DNA of 39,420 nucleotides from Pseudosporangium ferrugineum (GTDB lineage Bacteria; Actinomycetota; Actinomycetes; Mycobacteriales; Micromonosporaceae): the NCBI RefSeq assembly GCF_003002065.1, contig NZ_PVZG01000036.1:1-39420 (forward strand). The letters run 5' to 3'. Shown one piece after another: positions 1-8,435 of this stretch (position 1 is its first letter; each line of letters begins with the position of its first letter). Below the pieces are notes generated by a model. It saw only the letters and a program-made list of their open reading frames with translations. It did no database searches and was not told the origin of the DNA. Made by a program: the position numbers and the translations under genes.

Positions 1-1
1 C

Positions 2-139
2 AAAACCACCGACGTCACCCACTCCCAAATCGTCGAACTCATCACCTCCGGCCGCAGCGGAAACCTCGGCCTGCCCCCCGAGAAACCGGCCGCCGAGCTG
101 AACGGCGCCGTGGACATCACCCCCGGAGGCCCGCTGTGA
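2..139 (+). CDS. Sugar ABC transporter ATP-binding protein, C-terminal end (partial)
   Basis: Only the last 45 codons are present; the reading frame is open from the window edge to a TGA at 137-139. The tail contains THSQIVELITSG, which resembles the C-terminal end of monosaccharide ABC ATPases of the XylG/RbsA/MglA type, followed by a disordered Pro/Gly extension. The stop overlaps the GTG start of the permease gene (GTGA), which implies translational coupling in one operon. No Walker motif lies inside the window, so the assignment rests on the tail and on the permease neighbour. Confidence 0.7.
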   Translation, partial: KTTDVTHSQIVELITSGRSGNLGLPPEKPAAELNGAVDITPGGPL

Positions 140-1398
140 CCACCGACACCACCACGACCACGACCGCGGGCGGTGTCCGCGTCGTCAAGCCCACCGTGGC
201 GGGTCACCTGCACGACTACTGGGCCCGGGTGCGCGGCGGCGACCTCGGCAGCCTGCCGGCGGTGCTGGGCCTGCTCGTGCTCGCGCTGATCTTCAGCGTC
301 TCCCGGGAGACGTTCGTCAGCCCGCTGAACTTCGCGAACCTGTTCACCCAGGGCGCCGGCGTCATCTTCATCGCCATGGGCCTGGTCTTCGTCCTGCTGC
401 TCGGCGAGATCGACCTCTCCGCCGGCTTCGCCAGCGGCGTCTGCGCCGCCGTGATGGCCGTCCTGGTCACGAACCGCGGCTTCCCCTGGTACGTCGGCAT
501 CCCCGCGGCCCTGCTCACCGGCGTGGTCATCGGCTTCGTGCTGGGCTTCCTGATCGCGAAGGTCGGCATCCCGTCGTTCGTCGTGACCCTGGCCGCGTTC
601 CTCGCCTTCCAGGGCATTCTCCTGGTGATCCTCGAGGGCGGCAAGATCATCTCCATCCGCGACGAGTTCATCATCGCGCTGAACAACAACAACATCCCCG
701 TGTTGTGGAGCTGGGTGCTCGCCGTCGTCGCGGTGGTCGGCTTCGCGGCGGTGCAGTTCAACCGGGTCCGCGCCCGGATCGCCCGCGGCCTGGTCACCGA
801 CCCGACGGGCATCGTGCTGCTGCGCATCGCCGGGCTGGCCGCGCTGGTGTTCACCACCACCGCGATCCTCTGCCAGGAGCGTGCGGTCAACCCGGCGATC
901 AATTCGCTCAAGGGCGTACCCATCGTGGTGCCGATCGTCGGGGTCTTCCTGGTCCTGTGGACGTTCGTGCTGGCCCGGACGACCTACGGCCGGCACGTGT
1001 ACGCGGTCGGCGGCAACGCCGAGGCGGCGCGCCGCGCGGGCATCCCGGTCGACCGGATCCGCATCTCGGTCTTCGTCATCGGCTCGTTCATGGCGGCCAT
1101 CGGCGGCATCATCGCGGTCAGCCGGGGCAGCTCGGTGGACCCGAACACCGGCGGCAGCAACATCCTGCTCTACTCGGTCGGCGCGGCCGTCATCGGCGGC
1201 ACCAGCCTCTTCGGCGGCAAGGGAAAGATCATCAACGCCGTCATCGGCGGGTCCGTCATCGCCGTGATCGACAACGGCATGGGCCTGATGGGCTTCTCCT
1301 CGGGACAGAAGTACATCTTCACCGGCCTGATCCTGCTCGTCGCCGCGAGCGTCGACGCGTTGGCCCGACGCAGGGCGGCTGCCACCGGAAACCGATGA
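136..1398 (+). CDS. Monosaccharide ABC transporter permease (XylH/RbsC-type, BPD_transp_2)
   Basis: A 420-residue polytopic membrane protein with about ten hydrophobic segments. It is the inner-membrane channel of a CUT2-class sugar importer. Family hallmarks are visible: GEIDLSAGF after the second or third helix (the conserved EIDLS motif), GIPSFVVTLA, YAVGGNAEAARRAGIPVDR (the cytoplasmic loop that contacts the ATPase), and a C-terminal AVIGGTSLFGGKGK followed by the last helices. The long middle section with charged residues around 200-250 is typical of XylH rather than RbsC. It overlaps the upstream ATPase gene by four bases (GTGA). The ROK regulator that follows supports a sugar-import operon. 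The substrate cannot be told from the sequence; xylose is only a guess from the XylH-like length. Confidence 0.93.
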   Translation: MTTDTTTTTTAGGVRVVKPTVAGHLHDYWARVRGGDLGSLPAVLGLLVLALIFSVSRETFVSPLNFANLFTQGAGVIFIAMGLVFVLLLGEIDLSAGFASGVCAAVMAVLVTNRGFPWYVGIPAALLTGVVIGFVLGFLIAKVGIPSFVVTLAAFLAFQGILLVILEGGKIISIRDEFIIALNNNNIPVLWSWVLAVVAVVGFAAVQFNRVRARIARGLVTDPTGIVLLRIAGLAALVFTTTAILCQERAVNPAINSLKGVPIVVPIVGVFLVLWTFVLARTTYGRHVYAVGGNAEAARRAGIPVDRIRISVFVIGSFMAAIGGIIAVSRGSSVDPNTGGSNILLYSVGAAVIGGTSLFGGKGKIINAVIGGSVIAVIDNGMGLMGFSSGQKYIFTGLILLVAASVDALARRRAAATGNR

Positions 1399-1432
1399 GC
1401 GCAGGGACGGGGACGCCGGGGACGGCCCGCTG

Positions 1433-2611
1433 ATGCGAGCCGGTCCCGGCCCGGAGGAGGTACGCAGGCGCAACCTCGGTTCCCTGCTCCAGTACGTCCA
1501 CGTGCACGGTGCGACCTCCCGGGCCGAGCTGACCAGCCGCCTCGGGCTCAACCGCAGCACCATCGGCGCCCTCACCACGGAGCTGGCGACCGCGGGGCTG
1601 GTCAGCGAGTCGGCGCCGCGCGAGACCGGGCGGGCCGGACGACCGTCGCTGGTGGTCCGGCCCGAATCGGCCCGGGTCTACGCGTACGCGCTGAGCATCG
1701 AGGTGGACCGGCTCAGGGCGGCCCGGGTGGGGCTGGGCGGCCGCATCCTCGACCGGCGCGAGGCGCCCCGCCCCCGCGGGATGCCGGCGCCCGACGCGGT
1801 GGCCCCCCTCGCCGCCCTCGTGCGCGACCTGCGCACGGCGGTGGCCGGCGACGCCCGGTACGTCGGCACCGGGGTCGCGATCGCCAGCCGGGTCCGCCAC
1901 GCCGACGGCACGGCCCGCCTCGCCCCCGCCCCGGAGCAGGTCGAGGAGCCGCTGGCCGAGGCCCTGCGCGCCGCGCTCGGCGGCCCGGTGCGGCTGACCG
2001 TCGCCAACCACGCCGACGTGTCCGCCCTCGCCGAGCACGGCCGGGGCGCCGCGGCCGGCTGCGACAACGTGCTCTACCTGCACGGCGACGTCGGCGTCAG
2101 CGCGGGCATCGTCGCCGACGGTCACCGGGCGGCGGGACGCGGCGGCGAGGTCGGCCACATGGTGGTGAACCCGTACGGCCGGGAGTGCCCGTGCGGCTCG
2201 CGCGGGTGCTGGGAGACCGAGATCGGCGAGCAGGCGCTGCTGGAGCACGCCGGCCGTACCCGGGAGACCGGTCGGGAGGCGGTCCTCGGCGTGGTCGAGG
2301 CGGCGATGCGGGGTGACAGCCAGGCCCAGTTCGCGGTCCGCCAGGTCGGCCAGTGGATCGGCTTCGGCGTGGGCAACCTGGCGAACATCTTCAACCCGGA
2401 GGCCGTCGTCTTCGGTGGCACGCTGCGCGACGTCTACCTGGTCGCCGCCGCGCAGATCCGCAGCCGGATGAACGCCGTCGCGCTGCCGGCCTGCTGCGAG
2501 CACGTCCGCCTGCGTACGCCCGAACTCGGCGACGACGCGTCCCTGATCGGCGCCGCGGAGCTGGCCTTCGCGCACCTGCTCGACGACCCCCTGGTGGGCG
2601 CGGCGGAGTGA
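1433..2611 (+). CDS. ROK-family transcriptional regulator
   Basis: A 392-residue protein. Residues about 10-60 form a winged helix-turn-helix (ATSRAELTSRLGLNRSTIG, then LVSESAPR and a GRPS wing). A ROK domain fills the rest, with the zinc-binding ROK signature CPCGSRGCWETEIGEQ near residue 245 and the preceding GEVGHMVV. The N-terminal phosphate-binding DxGxT of true sugar kinases is replaced by SIEVDRLRAARVGLGG, which argues for a sensor rather than a kinase. It lies 34 bp after the permease gene on the same strand, so it probably senses the imported sugar and controls this operon (XylR/NagC-like logic). No clear ribosome-binding site precedes the ATG. Confidence 0.9.
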   Translation: MRAGPGPEEVRRRNLGSLLQYVHVHGATSRAELTSRLGLNRSTIGALTTELATAGLVSESAPRETGRAGRPSLVVRPESARVYAYALSIEVDRLRAARVGLGGRILDRREAPRPRGMPAPDAVAPLAALVRDLRTAVAGDARYVGTGVAIASRVRHADGTARLAPAPEQVEEPLAEALRAALGGPVRLTVANHADVSALAEHGRGAAAGCDNVLYLHGDVGVSAGIVADGHRAAGRGGEVGHMVVNPYGRECPCGSRGCWETEIGEQALLEHAGRTRETGREAVLGVVEAAMRGDSQAQFAVRQVGQWIGFGVGNLANIFNPEAVVFGGTLRDVYLVAAAQIRSRMNAVALPACCEHVRLRTPELGDDASLIGAAELAFAHLLDDPLVGAAE

Positions 2612-2641
2612 GACGGTTGGCGCCCGGCCCGGCCGGGCAGC

Positions 2642-3076
2642 GAGCGCGGGCGCGCGGGCCTCGCCGCCCACCGGCGCGACCTGTGCCGCATGCTGTGGCG
2701 GCAGTGGTCGCCCACCTGGCCGTTCGGCGAGGACACGTACGCGCGGACGGCCGCCTCCTTCGACAATCCCGACTTCGTGGACGTGGTCGTGCACTCGTAC
2801 CGTCATGCCTTCGGTCTTGCCGACGGCGACCCGGCACACGCGGACCTGGAGCGCCGGCTCGCGGAGCGGCCGAGGATCACGGTGCCGGCCGTGACGCTGG
2901 ACGGGGTGCACGACCCGTTGCGCCCGGACGGGACCGCGGACCAGGCCGGCATGTTCGCGGCCCGGCACGAGCACCGGGTGGTCGACGCCGGCCACAACCT
3001 CCCGCAGGAGGCACCGGCCGCGTTCGCGGACGCCGTCCTCACCGTACGGTCGTGGACCGGTCCCGTCAGGCGGTGA
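2642..3076 (+). pseudogene. Alpha/beta hydrolase, N-terminally truncated remnant
   Basis: The frame that ends at 3076 encodes only the C-terminal half of an alpha/beta hydrolase. It reads SERGRAGLAAHRRDLCRMLW, then a cap region (SPTWPFGEDTY, DNPDFVDVVVHSYRH), then VTLDGVHDPL with the catalytic Asp and VVDAGHNLPQEAP with the catalytic His. The N-terminal half with the oxyanion hole and the G-x-S-x-G nucleophile elbow is missing: the ROK gene ends at 2611 directly upstream. An internal ATG at 2690 would give 128 residues but no active enzyme. The 3' end overlaps the convergent LPVTG gene by 11 bp. I infer a deletion remnant. Confidence 0.7.
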
Positions 3077-3902
3077 AGCGGGTGCGTCGCCGGGCGATGG
3101 CGTAGCCCGCCAGCCCCAGGGCCAGCAGGGCGCCGCCGGCGGTGGCCAGGGCGGCGGTGGGCGTACCCGTGACCGGGAGGCCCGCACCGCCGCCACCCGC
3201 CGCCGCGGAACGGCTCGGAGTGGCCGCGGCCGTGGCGCCGGCCGTGGGGCTGGGACTGCTGGTGGGGGTGGGGCTCGGGGTCAGGGGTGGTTCGTTCGTC
3301 AGGTTCACCGGGGCGAAGTTGGCGTTGGTGCGGATGTCCGCGATCGGCAGCGTCAGGCTCGTGAGGGTCAGCAGGCTTCCGGTGCCGCGGACCACGGGCC
3401 GGCCCTTGCCCGCGAAGAACGCGGTGACCGGGCGCAGGCCGCCGCGGGCGTCCGACCACGCCTTGCTCTGCCAGCGGAAGGAGATGCCGCGGACCCGCTC
3501 GGGCCGGGCGTCGGCGCGGGCCGCGACCATCGGGGTCGTGATGGCCAGACCCTTGTGCGGGGGCAGCACCGCGGTGCCGAACTCGCACCACATGATGCTG
3601 CTGGTGGCCTTGGTGGTGTACCAGCAGTTGCGGAACCGGCGGCCGAAGGTCAGGTCGCCGGCGACCTCCACCTTGGCCACCAGCCCGCGGATCGGGCGGG
3701 CGTCGAAGCTGAGCACGCCGAGCGGGACCCGGACCTTGCCGCCGCGGCGGATGTCGTACTCGACCTTGAAGGGCCACTCGGTGAGCTCGGTGACCGCCTC
3801 CATCTGCCGGGGGTCCGGCGGCGCGGCCCGCGCGGCGCCGGGCAGGGCGGTGGCGCCCGCGGCGGTGAGGGCGAGGGTCAGGGCGAAACGGGCGAAAGCC
3901 AT
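3066..3902 (-). CDS. Cell-wall-anchored (LPVTG) secreted protein
   Basis: A 278-residue exported protein. It starts with a signal peptide (MAFARFALTLALTAAGATAL, cleavage near ARAAPP). A roughly 170-residue beta-rich domain of unknown function follows, with one cysteine pair (RNCWYT and MWCEFG). Then comes a Pro/Thr/Ser linker around residue 205. The C-terminus is a complete sortase signal: LPVTG, a hydrophobic helix and a basic RRRTRF tail, so it should be linked to peptidoglycan by a sortase not present here. It lies 11 bp downstream of the LamG-like gene, presumably in one transcript. Upstream in-frame starts were rejected because the signal peptide begins at this ATG. Confidence 0.85.
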   Translation of the reverse strand: MAFARFALTLALTAAGATALPGAARAAPPDPRQMEAVTELTEWPFKVEYDIRRGGKVRVPLGVLSFDARPIRGLVAKVEVAGDLTFGRRFRNCWYTTKATSSIMWCEFGTAVLPPHKGLAITTPMVAARADARPERVRGISFRWQSKAWSDARGGLRPVTAFFAGKGRPVVRGTGSLLTLTSLTLPIADIRTNANFAPVNLTNEPPLTPSPTPTSSPSPTAGATAAATPSRSAAAGGGGAGLPVTGTPTAALATAGGALLALGLAGYAIARRRTRFTA

Positions 3903-3913
3903 AAAGCGAGTAT

Positions 3914-4672
3914 TCACCCGATGGCTACCCAGACATCGTCCAGGGCGCCCTGGAACTGGTCGTTGTCCCGGTACGCGCCCTTGCCGCCCACGCTGAGCGG
4001 GATCGAGTTCGACACCGAGAGGCCGGCCGGGATGGTGGTGCTGCCGCGCCGCCGCCCGTCGACCCGGATGGCGAGCCAGCTGCCCTTGCGCCGGCATTCC
4101 ACGGTGTGCCAGGTGTCATCGGCGACGCTGACGCCGCTGCGGGCCAGGTGCACGGTGCCGCCGGCGTCCACCATCACGCAGCTCGGCTTGCCGGCCCGGC
4201 CGTCGATCTGGAGCTTGTACTGGCTGCCGTGGGCCGAGTAGCCCTTCTGCACGACGTTCTCGCCCTTGGTGGTCCGATCGGCGCTGAGCAGCACCGTCGC
4301 GCCGAAGCGGAGGGGGCGGCGGCCGGGGTTGAGTGCGTCGGCGTTGCGGGCGCGCAGGGCGATCCGCGGGCACGGCTCCTCGTGGCACGGCGGCGGGAAC
4401 ATCAGGGCCGTACCGTCGCCGTGGCTGATCGCGGTGAGCGCGCCGCCCTTGCTGCTGACCGGCTTGAGCGGGTGGTCGCCGCCGGCCAGGTCGAGGAAGC
4501 CGGTGCCGAGGGGCTCGTCGAAGGTGTAGCGGACGACCTCGGTGAACGAGGAGGTGGCGGCCTGTGCGTGGAGGCGGGCGGAGCCGGCGACGGTGGCCGC
4601 CACGGCCGTGACGACCACCGTCGCTCCGATCGTCCAGCGGCGGAAGGGGGCGCGCAGCTTCACGTGACTCAT
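3914..4672 (-). CDS. Secreted LamG/concanavalin-A-like domain protein
   Basis: A 252-residue exported protein. The N-terminus has a basic patch (RAPFRRW) and a hydrophobic segment at about 15-38. The remainder reads as one jellyroll of the LamG/laminin-G family: VVRYTFDEP (strand one, typical FDE start), ALRARNADALNPG, FGATVLL, VVQKGY, YKLQIDGRAGKPSCVM, DDTWHTVECRR, LAIRVDGRRRGS and the closing DQFQGALDDVWVAIG. Such domains bind carbohydrate or protein ligands. It is the first gene of a two-gene operon with the LPVTG protein, which may present or retain it at the wall. An inverted repeat lies just upstream of the start. Confidence 0.85.
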   Translation of the reverse strand: MSHVKLRAPFRRWTIGATVVVTAVAATVAGSARLHAQAATSSFTEVVRYTFDEPLGTGFLDLAGGDHPLKPVSSKGGALTAISHGDGTALMFPPPCHEEPCPRIALRARNADALNPGRRPLRFGATVLLSADRTTKGENVVQKGYSAHGSQYKLQIDGRAGKPSCVMVDAGGTVHLARSGVSVADDTWHTVECRRKGSWLAIRVDGRRRGSTTIPAGLSVSNSIPLSVGGKGAYRDNDQFQGALDDVWVAIG

Positions 4673-4674
4673 GC

Positions 4675-4702
4675 CCGAATCATCCCATTATGACTGATTC
4701 GG
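4675..4702 (-). promoter_or_regulatory. Dyad operator candidate before the LamG/LPVTG operon
   Basis: A perfect 8-bp inverted repeat (CCGAATCA and TGATTCGG) is separated by 12 bases and ends 2 bp before the ATG of the LamG gene. On the minus strand the spacer contains CATAAT, a good match to a -10 hexamer; no consensus -35 is visible. A repressor bound here would cover the -10 region and start codon. The regulator is unknown. Confidence 0.4.
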
Positions 4703-4753
4703 ACCTCGCCGTGGCGGCGCGGTCGAACGGCCAGGACGTGCTGGCCGAACGCC

Positions 4754-5446
4754 CTACTCCTCGACGGCTTCGGGCTCGGCCTCCGGCTCCTCGGCGGCGA
4801 TCTCGGCCTCGGCCTCGACCTCCAGCCCTTCGCCCACCACCGGTACGTCCACCCACAGCGCCCGCAGCTGCCCCTGCATGAACGAGGTCAGCCGGGCCCG
4901 GTACTCGCGGTCGAAGTGCTCCAGCGACTCGATCTGCGATTGCAGGGCCTCCCGCTTCGCGCCCAGGCTGCCGACGGCGTCCTCGTACCGCTGCTGGGCC
5001 TGGAGGCGGAGCTGCTCGGCGTGCTCCTGGGCGTCCCTGGCGATCGACTGCGCCTGCGCCCGGGCCTCCGAGACGATCCGCTCCGCGCTGCGCCGGGCCT
5101 CCTCCGCCTGCGTACGCGCCTCCAGGGCCGCCTTCTCGGCCGCGGCGCGCGCCTCGGCGAGCACCTTGTCGGCCTCGCGGCGGATGTTCTGCGAGTGCGT
5201 CTGCGCGTCCTTGGCGATCTGGTCGGCCGCCTCCTGGGCGTCCGTACGGATCTTGCCGGCCTGGCGGTTCGCGATGGCGATGTGTTCCTCGGCCGTACGC
5301 TGCGCCAGCGTGAGGACCTGGAGGGCCTGGTTCGGGTGCATCGCGCCCGGCATGATCAACGGGTGTTCCGAGGTCGCGCTGTCCGGGGAGGTTCCGGCCA
5401 GGACGGCCTTCAGGCGGTCCTTGATCTGATTCTCGGTCACGGTCAC
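4754..5446 (-). CDS. DivIVA-like coiled-coil protein
   Basis: A 230-residue cytoplasmic protein. After a short N-terminal segment (MHPNQALQVLTLAQRTAEEH, near residues 36-55) nearly the whole chain to about residue 190 is Ala/Glu/Arg/Gln-rich heptad coiled coil. It ends in SLEHFDREYRARLTSFMQGQL, very close to the conserved C-terminal coil of actinobacterial DivIVA/Wag31 proteins, and then an acidic Glu/Ala tail. The N-terminal membrane-curvature lipid-binding domain of DivIVA is not clearly present. It is therefore probably a DivIVA-related polar or cytoskeletal scaffold (compare Scy/FilP-type proteins) rather than DivIVA itself. The GTG start has GGGAG upstream. The gene stands alone and is divergent from the DUF4352 gene. 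Confidence 0.8.
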   Translation of the reverse strand: MTVTENQIKDRLKAVLAGTSPDSATSEHPLIMPGAMHPNQALQVLTLAQRTAEEHIAIANRQAGKIRTDAQEAADQIAKDAQTHSQNIRREADKVLAEARAAAEKAALEARTQAEEARRSAERIVSEARAQAQSIARDAQEHAEQLRLQAQQRYEDAVGSLGAKREALQSQIESLEHFDREYRARLTSFMQGQLRALWVDVPVVGEGLEVEAEAEIAAEEPEAEPEAVEE

Positions 5447-5736
5447 GGTCGACTCCCGGGGGTCGTGGGTGGGCTCGCCATCGGTTCATAACGGGCGAAG
5501 CGGCCGATACGGCGCGGCAGTGAGACATGGTTCGCCGCGTCGGTGGCGCGCCCTGCCGGAGCGCCCCGGGCACCGTCGACGAGTGGGCGGCCGAGGTTGG
5601 CTGTTCGGGCCGCATCGTGGGGGGAAATATCCCAGTTGTCAGGGAGCGTGGCCGGGTCCTCGGGTGGTTGATCCGGCCACGTCGCACGTCCGGCCCCGGA
5701 GCGGGAGAGCCGGACCCGGCACGGGGGAGCACGTCC

Positions 5737-6330
5737 ATGTCGTACCACCGGGCCCGGAAACACGGTCCGGGCCGCCGCGACCCGCGGGAGCTGTGGCCGT
5801 GGATCGCCGGCGCTCTGGCCGTACTGATGATCATGGGTCTGATCGGGCTCTTCGCCGTGATCGGGGTGATCGCGAACTCGGTCTCGGCGAACCTCGGGTG
5901 GAGCCCCGGGCGGGCGACCCGGCAGGAGGCCGTCGCGGGCCGGTTCAACGAGGCCATCGCGGACGGCGCGTTCCGGTTCGCGGTGACCGGGGTGCGCTGC
6001 GGCGCCCGCCGGCTCGGCACCGACGCGCTCGGCCAGCGGGCCCGCGGGGAGTTCTGCCTGGTGGCGGTCACCGTGCAGAACATCGGATCGCGGGCGAAGC
6101 GGCTCGACGGCGCCTCGCAGACCGCGTACGCGGCGGACGGCGCCACCTATCCGAGCGAGGTCGGCGCCGCCATGTACGCCCCCCACGGCTCCCGCGTCCT
6201 GGCCCGGCTCGACCCCGGCACGCGGGTCAGCGGCACCCTGGTGTTCGACGTGCCGCGCGGCACCCGGCTGACGTCGGTCGAGCTGCGCGAGTCGGTGCGT
6301 ACCCGGGGCGTACGGATCCCGTTGCGCTGA
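5737..6330 (+). CDS. Membrane-anchored DUF4352-like protein
   Basis: A 197-residue protein. A basic N-terminus (YHRARKHGPGRRDP) and one transmembrane helix (WIAGALAVLMIMGLIGLFAV) precede an extracellular domain of about 130 residues. That domain has the pattern of the DUF4352 beta-sandwich: FRFAVTGVRCG, EFCLVAVTVQNIGSRAKRL, QTAYAADGATYPSE, LDPGTRVSGTLVFDVP and a final strand with SVEL. Two cysteines (GVRCGAR and EFCLVA) could form a disulfide. The start was chosen at the ATG preceded by GGGGGAG; a longer in-frame extension exists but has no ribosome-binding site. Function is unknown; such domains occur in Gram-positive lipoproteins and membrane proteins. Confidence 0.85.
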   Translation: MSYHRARKHGPGRRDPRELWPWIAGALAVLMIMGLIGLFAVIGVIANSVSANLGWSPGRATRQEAVAGRFNEAIADGAFRFAVTGVRCGARRLGTDALGQRARGEFCLVAVTVQNIGSRAKRLDGASQTAYAADGATYPSEVGAAMYAPHGSRVLARLDPGTRVSGTLVFDVPRGTRLTSVELRESVRTRGVRIPLR

Positions 6331-6368
6331 ATCGACGCCCGTCGCCGTCCGGGCGGTAGGTTCGGGGG

Positions 6369-7016
6369 ATGGCAGAGCAACCCATGGTCGTCGTCCGCGG
6401 CGAGGCCGTCCGCGAGGTGCCACCGGAGATCGCCCAGTTCTCCGTCACCGTGTCCGCGCGCGACCGGGACCGGCAGGTGGCGCTGACCCGGCTCGCCGAG
6501 CGCGCCGCCGAGCTGCGGACCGCGCTCGACGACCATCCCGACGCGATCGAGCGGCGGGAGACCAGCGGCGTGCAGGTCCGGCCCGAGCTCAAGCGCGGCG
6601 GCGAGCGGGTCTCCGCGTACGTCGGCAGCGTCACCACCACGGTGACCGTGACCGACTTCGGCGTCCTCGGCGAGCTGCTGCTGCGGCTGGCGAACGCCGA
6701 CCAGGTCGCCGTCGCGGGCCCGTGGTGGCAGCTGCGCCCGGGCAGCCGGGCCGGCGCCGACGTCCGCCGGGAGGCCATCGCCGACGCGCTCGGCCGGGCC
6801 CGCGAGTACGCCGAGGCCGTCGGCGCGCGGGTGGACCGCCTGGTGGAGATCGCCGACGAGGGAGCCGGCGGCGGAGGCGACCGGATGATGCGCGCCGCCG
6901 CGTTCGGCATGGAGTCCGCCGACCTCGAGCTCGAGGTCGACCCCCAGCCGCAGACCGTGCACGCCGCGGTGGTCGTGCGCGTGGCTATCACCGAGCCGCA
7001 GTCGCTGACCGGCTGA
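6369..7016 (+). CDS. SIMPL domain (DUF541) protein
   Basis: A 215-residue protein covering one SIMPL/DUF541 domain. Features are the opening VVVRGEAVREVPPEIAQFSVTVSARD, read here in pieces, followed by SGVQVRPEL, ERVSAYVGSVTTTVTVTDF, the helix ADVRREAIADALGRAREYAE and the closing VHAAVVVRVAI. It has no signal peptide or membrane segment, so this copy should be cytoplasmic, unlike many exported family members. It lies 38 bp after the DUF4352 gene and 49 bp before the DUF4407 gene on the same strand. The molecular role of the family is not settled. Confidence 0.88.
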   Translation: MAEQPMVVVRGEAVREVPPEIAQFSVTVSARDRDRQVALTRLAERAAELRTALDDHPDAIERRETSGVQVRPELKRGGERVSAYVGSVTTTVTVTDFGVLGELLLRLANADQVAVAGPWWQLRPGSRAGADVRREAIADALGRAREYAEAVGARVDRLVEIADEGAGGGGDRMMRAAAFGMESADLELEVDPQPQTVHAAVVVRVAITEPQSLTG

Positions 7017-7065
7017 TCCGCCGATTTCGCCCGCGCGTGGCGGCTTGATCGGCGAGACTCGCACC

Positions 7066-8325
7066 ATGCGTCGCTTGTTGCTCCGGATCTCCAACGTGAA
7101 CCCGGACAGCGTGACCACGCACTCCGACCGGGTCCTCTACAGCGCCATCGGTTGCTTCATCGTGCTCTATTTCGTGTACGCGACCGTCGGCGGCGCCGCG
7201 TTCGTCGACGCCAGCGCCAACTACACCCATCCGTGGTGGCAGTGGCTGGTCGGGCCGCTCGTGGCGACGGGCGTGGTCGCGTACGACCGGGCCGTGGTCG
7301 GCCGGGTGGGTATCAACTTCGACAAGCTGGACTCGCCGGACCCCCACGACCTGCTGCGCCGGCCCACGTTCGGGCTGTACGCCGGCCGGCTCTGCCTCGC
7401 GCTGCTCTTCGCCGTGATCATCACCGAACCGCTGATGCTGGCCCGCTACAAGGGCGAGATCGACGCGCGGCTCAACGAGGTGCACAACGAGCAGATCAGC
7501 GTGATCGAGAACGGCGGGGCGATCGCCGCGTACGACACCCGGCTGGCGGAGCTGAAGAAGCAGTCGGCGGCCGAGGACGCAGCCGTCCAGGAGCTCAACA
7601 AGCGGGCCGCGGAGAAGCGCAGCGACGCCCGCAAGCTCTACCAGCAGGCCATCGCCGACTCGGAGGGCGACGGCGTGTCGCGCAAGGCGGGCTGCCCGGA
7701 CGGTGGCTACTGCGACACGCTCGTGAAGCGGTCGCGGGGGCTCGACGACCAGGCCGCCGCGCTCGACGTGCAGGCCGCCAAGCTGCAGGACAGCCAGCGG
7801 GCGGCCCGGGACTCGCGCGCGGCCGAGGAGGCGGACCTCACCCGCAAGATCAGCGAGCAGCGTACGGCCAACGCCCAGGCGATCAAGGCGGACGCCGGGT
7901 TCGGCGCCCGCACGAAGGCCATGTGGTACCTGGTCAGCAGCGACTTCTGGGGCATCGGCCTGTTCTACGTGGGCATCGCACTGCTGCTGGTGGCGCTGGA
8001 CTGTGCCGCCGTCGGGCTGAAGTTCGCCTCGCACGGCAACGCGTACGAGCGCAACGAGGCCCGCGCCGCGCGGCACTTCGAGCACGAGGCGGCGATCGGC
8101 TACGAGCAGGGCCTGCGCGACGCCCGCCGGTACGCCGAGGCCGCGTCGCGGGTGATGGCGGAGAGCATCGGCCGGGCCTCGCACGACGAGGAACTCGCCG
8201 ACATCGCGATCGAGCGCGCCCGGGCGCACCTCTACGACAGCGTGGCCGGGGCGCCGGTGGCACCCCTGTCGCCCGCGCCGCTGCTGGACGGCCACCCGGA
8301 GCACACGTACCGCATCAGGGCGTAG
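7066..8325 (+). CDS. DUF4407 membrane protein with coiled coil
   Basis: A 419-residue membrane protein of the DUF4407 family. Three hydrophobic segments lie in the N-terminal third: IGCFIVLYFVYATVGGAAF, WWQWLVGPLVATGVVAYDRA, and LCLALLFAVIITEPLMLARY. A long charged coiled coil spans about residues 125-285 and contains one Cys pair (GCPDGGYCDT). A fourth helix follows (FWGIGLFYVGIALLLVALDC), then a helical cytoplasmic tail. The motif VAYDRAVVGR after the second helix is typical of the family. A TTG seven codons upstream is an alternative start; the ATG begins MRRLLLRISNVNPDSV, as homologues do. Function is unknown. Confidence 0.9.
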   Translation: MRRLLLRISNVNPDSVTTHSDRVLYSAIGCFIVLYFVYATVGGAAFVDASANYTHPWWQWLVGPLVATGVVAYDRAVVGRVGINFDKLDSPDPHDLLRRPTFGLYAGRLCLALLFAVIITEPLMLARYKGEIDARLNEVHNEQISVIENGGAIAAYDTRLAELKKQSAAEDAAVQELNKRAAEKRSDARKLYQQAIADSEGDGVSRKAGCPDGGYCDTLVKRSRGLDDQAAALDVQAAKLQDSQRAARDSRAAEEADLTRKISEQRTANAQAIKADAGFGARTKAMWYLVSSDFWGIGLFYVGIALLLVALDCAAVGLKFASHGNAYERNEARAARHFEHEAAIGYEQGLRDARRYAEAASRVMAESIGRASHDEELADIAIERARAHLYDSVAGAPVAPLSPAPLLDGHPEHTYRIRA

Positions 8326-8337
8326 TGCAAATTGCAC
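8325..8337. promoter_or_regulatory. Perfect 13-bp palindrome after DUF4407
   Basis: GTGCAAATTGCAC, a perfect palindrome around a central A, begins on the last base of the DUF4407 stop codon. It stands out as A/T-rich in this GC-rich DNA and looks like a regulator half-site pair. It is followed by CGGAGGG and TAATAT, but I see no convincing gene reading rightward from it. Confidence 0.35.
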
Positions 8338-8435
8338 CGGAGGGCTAATATGTCACTCCGGCGCGCCGCCTGCCCACGCTCTGTTACCGGCGGCCGCCGG
8401 GTTCCGGAAGCGGCGGAGGCGACGAGGGATCGTCG

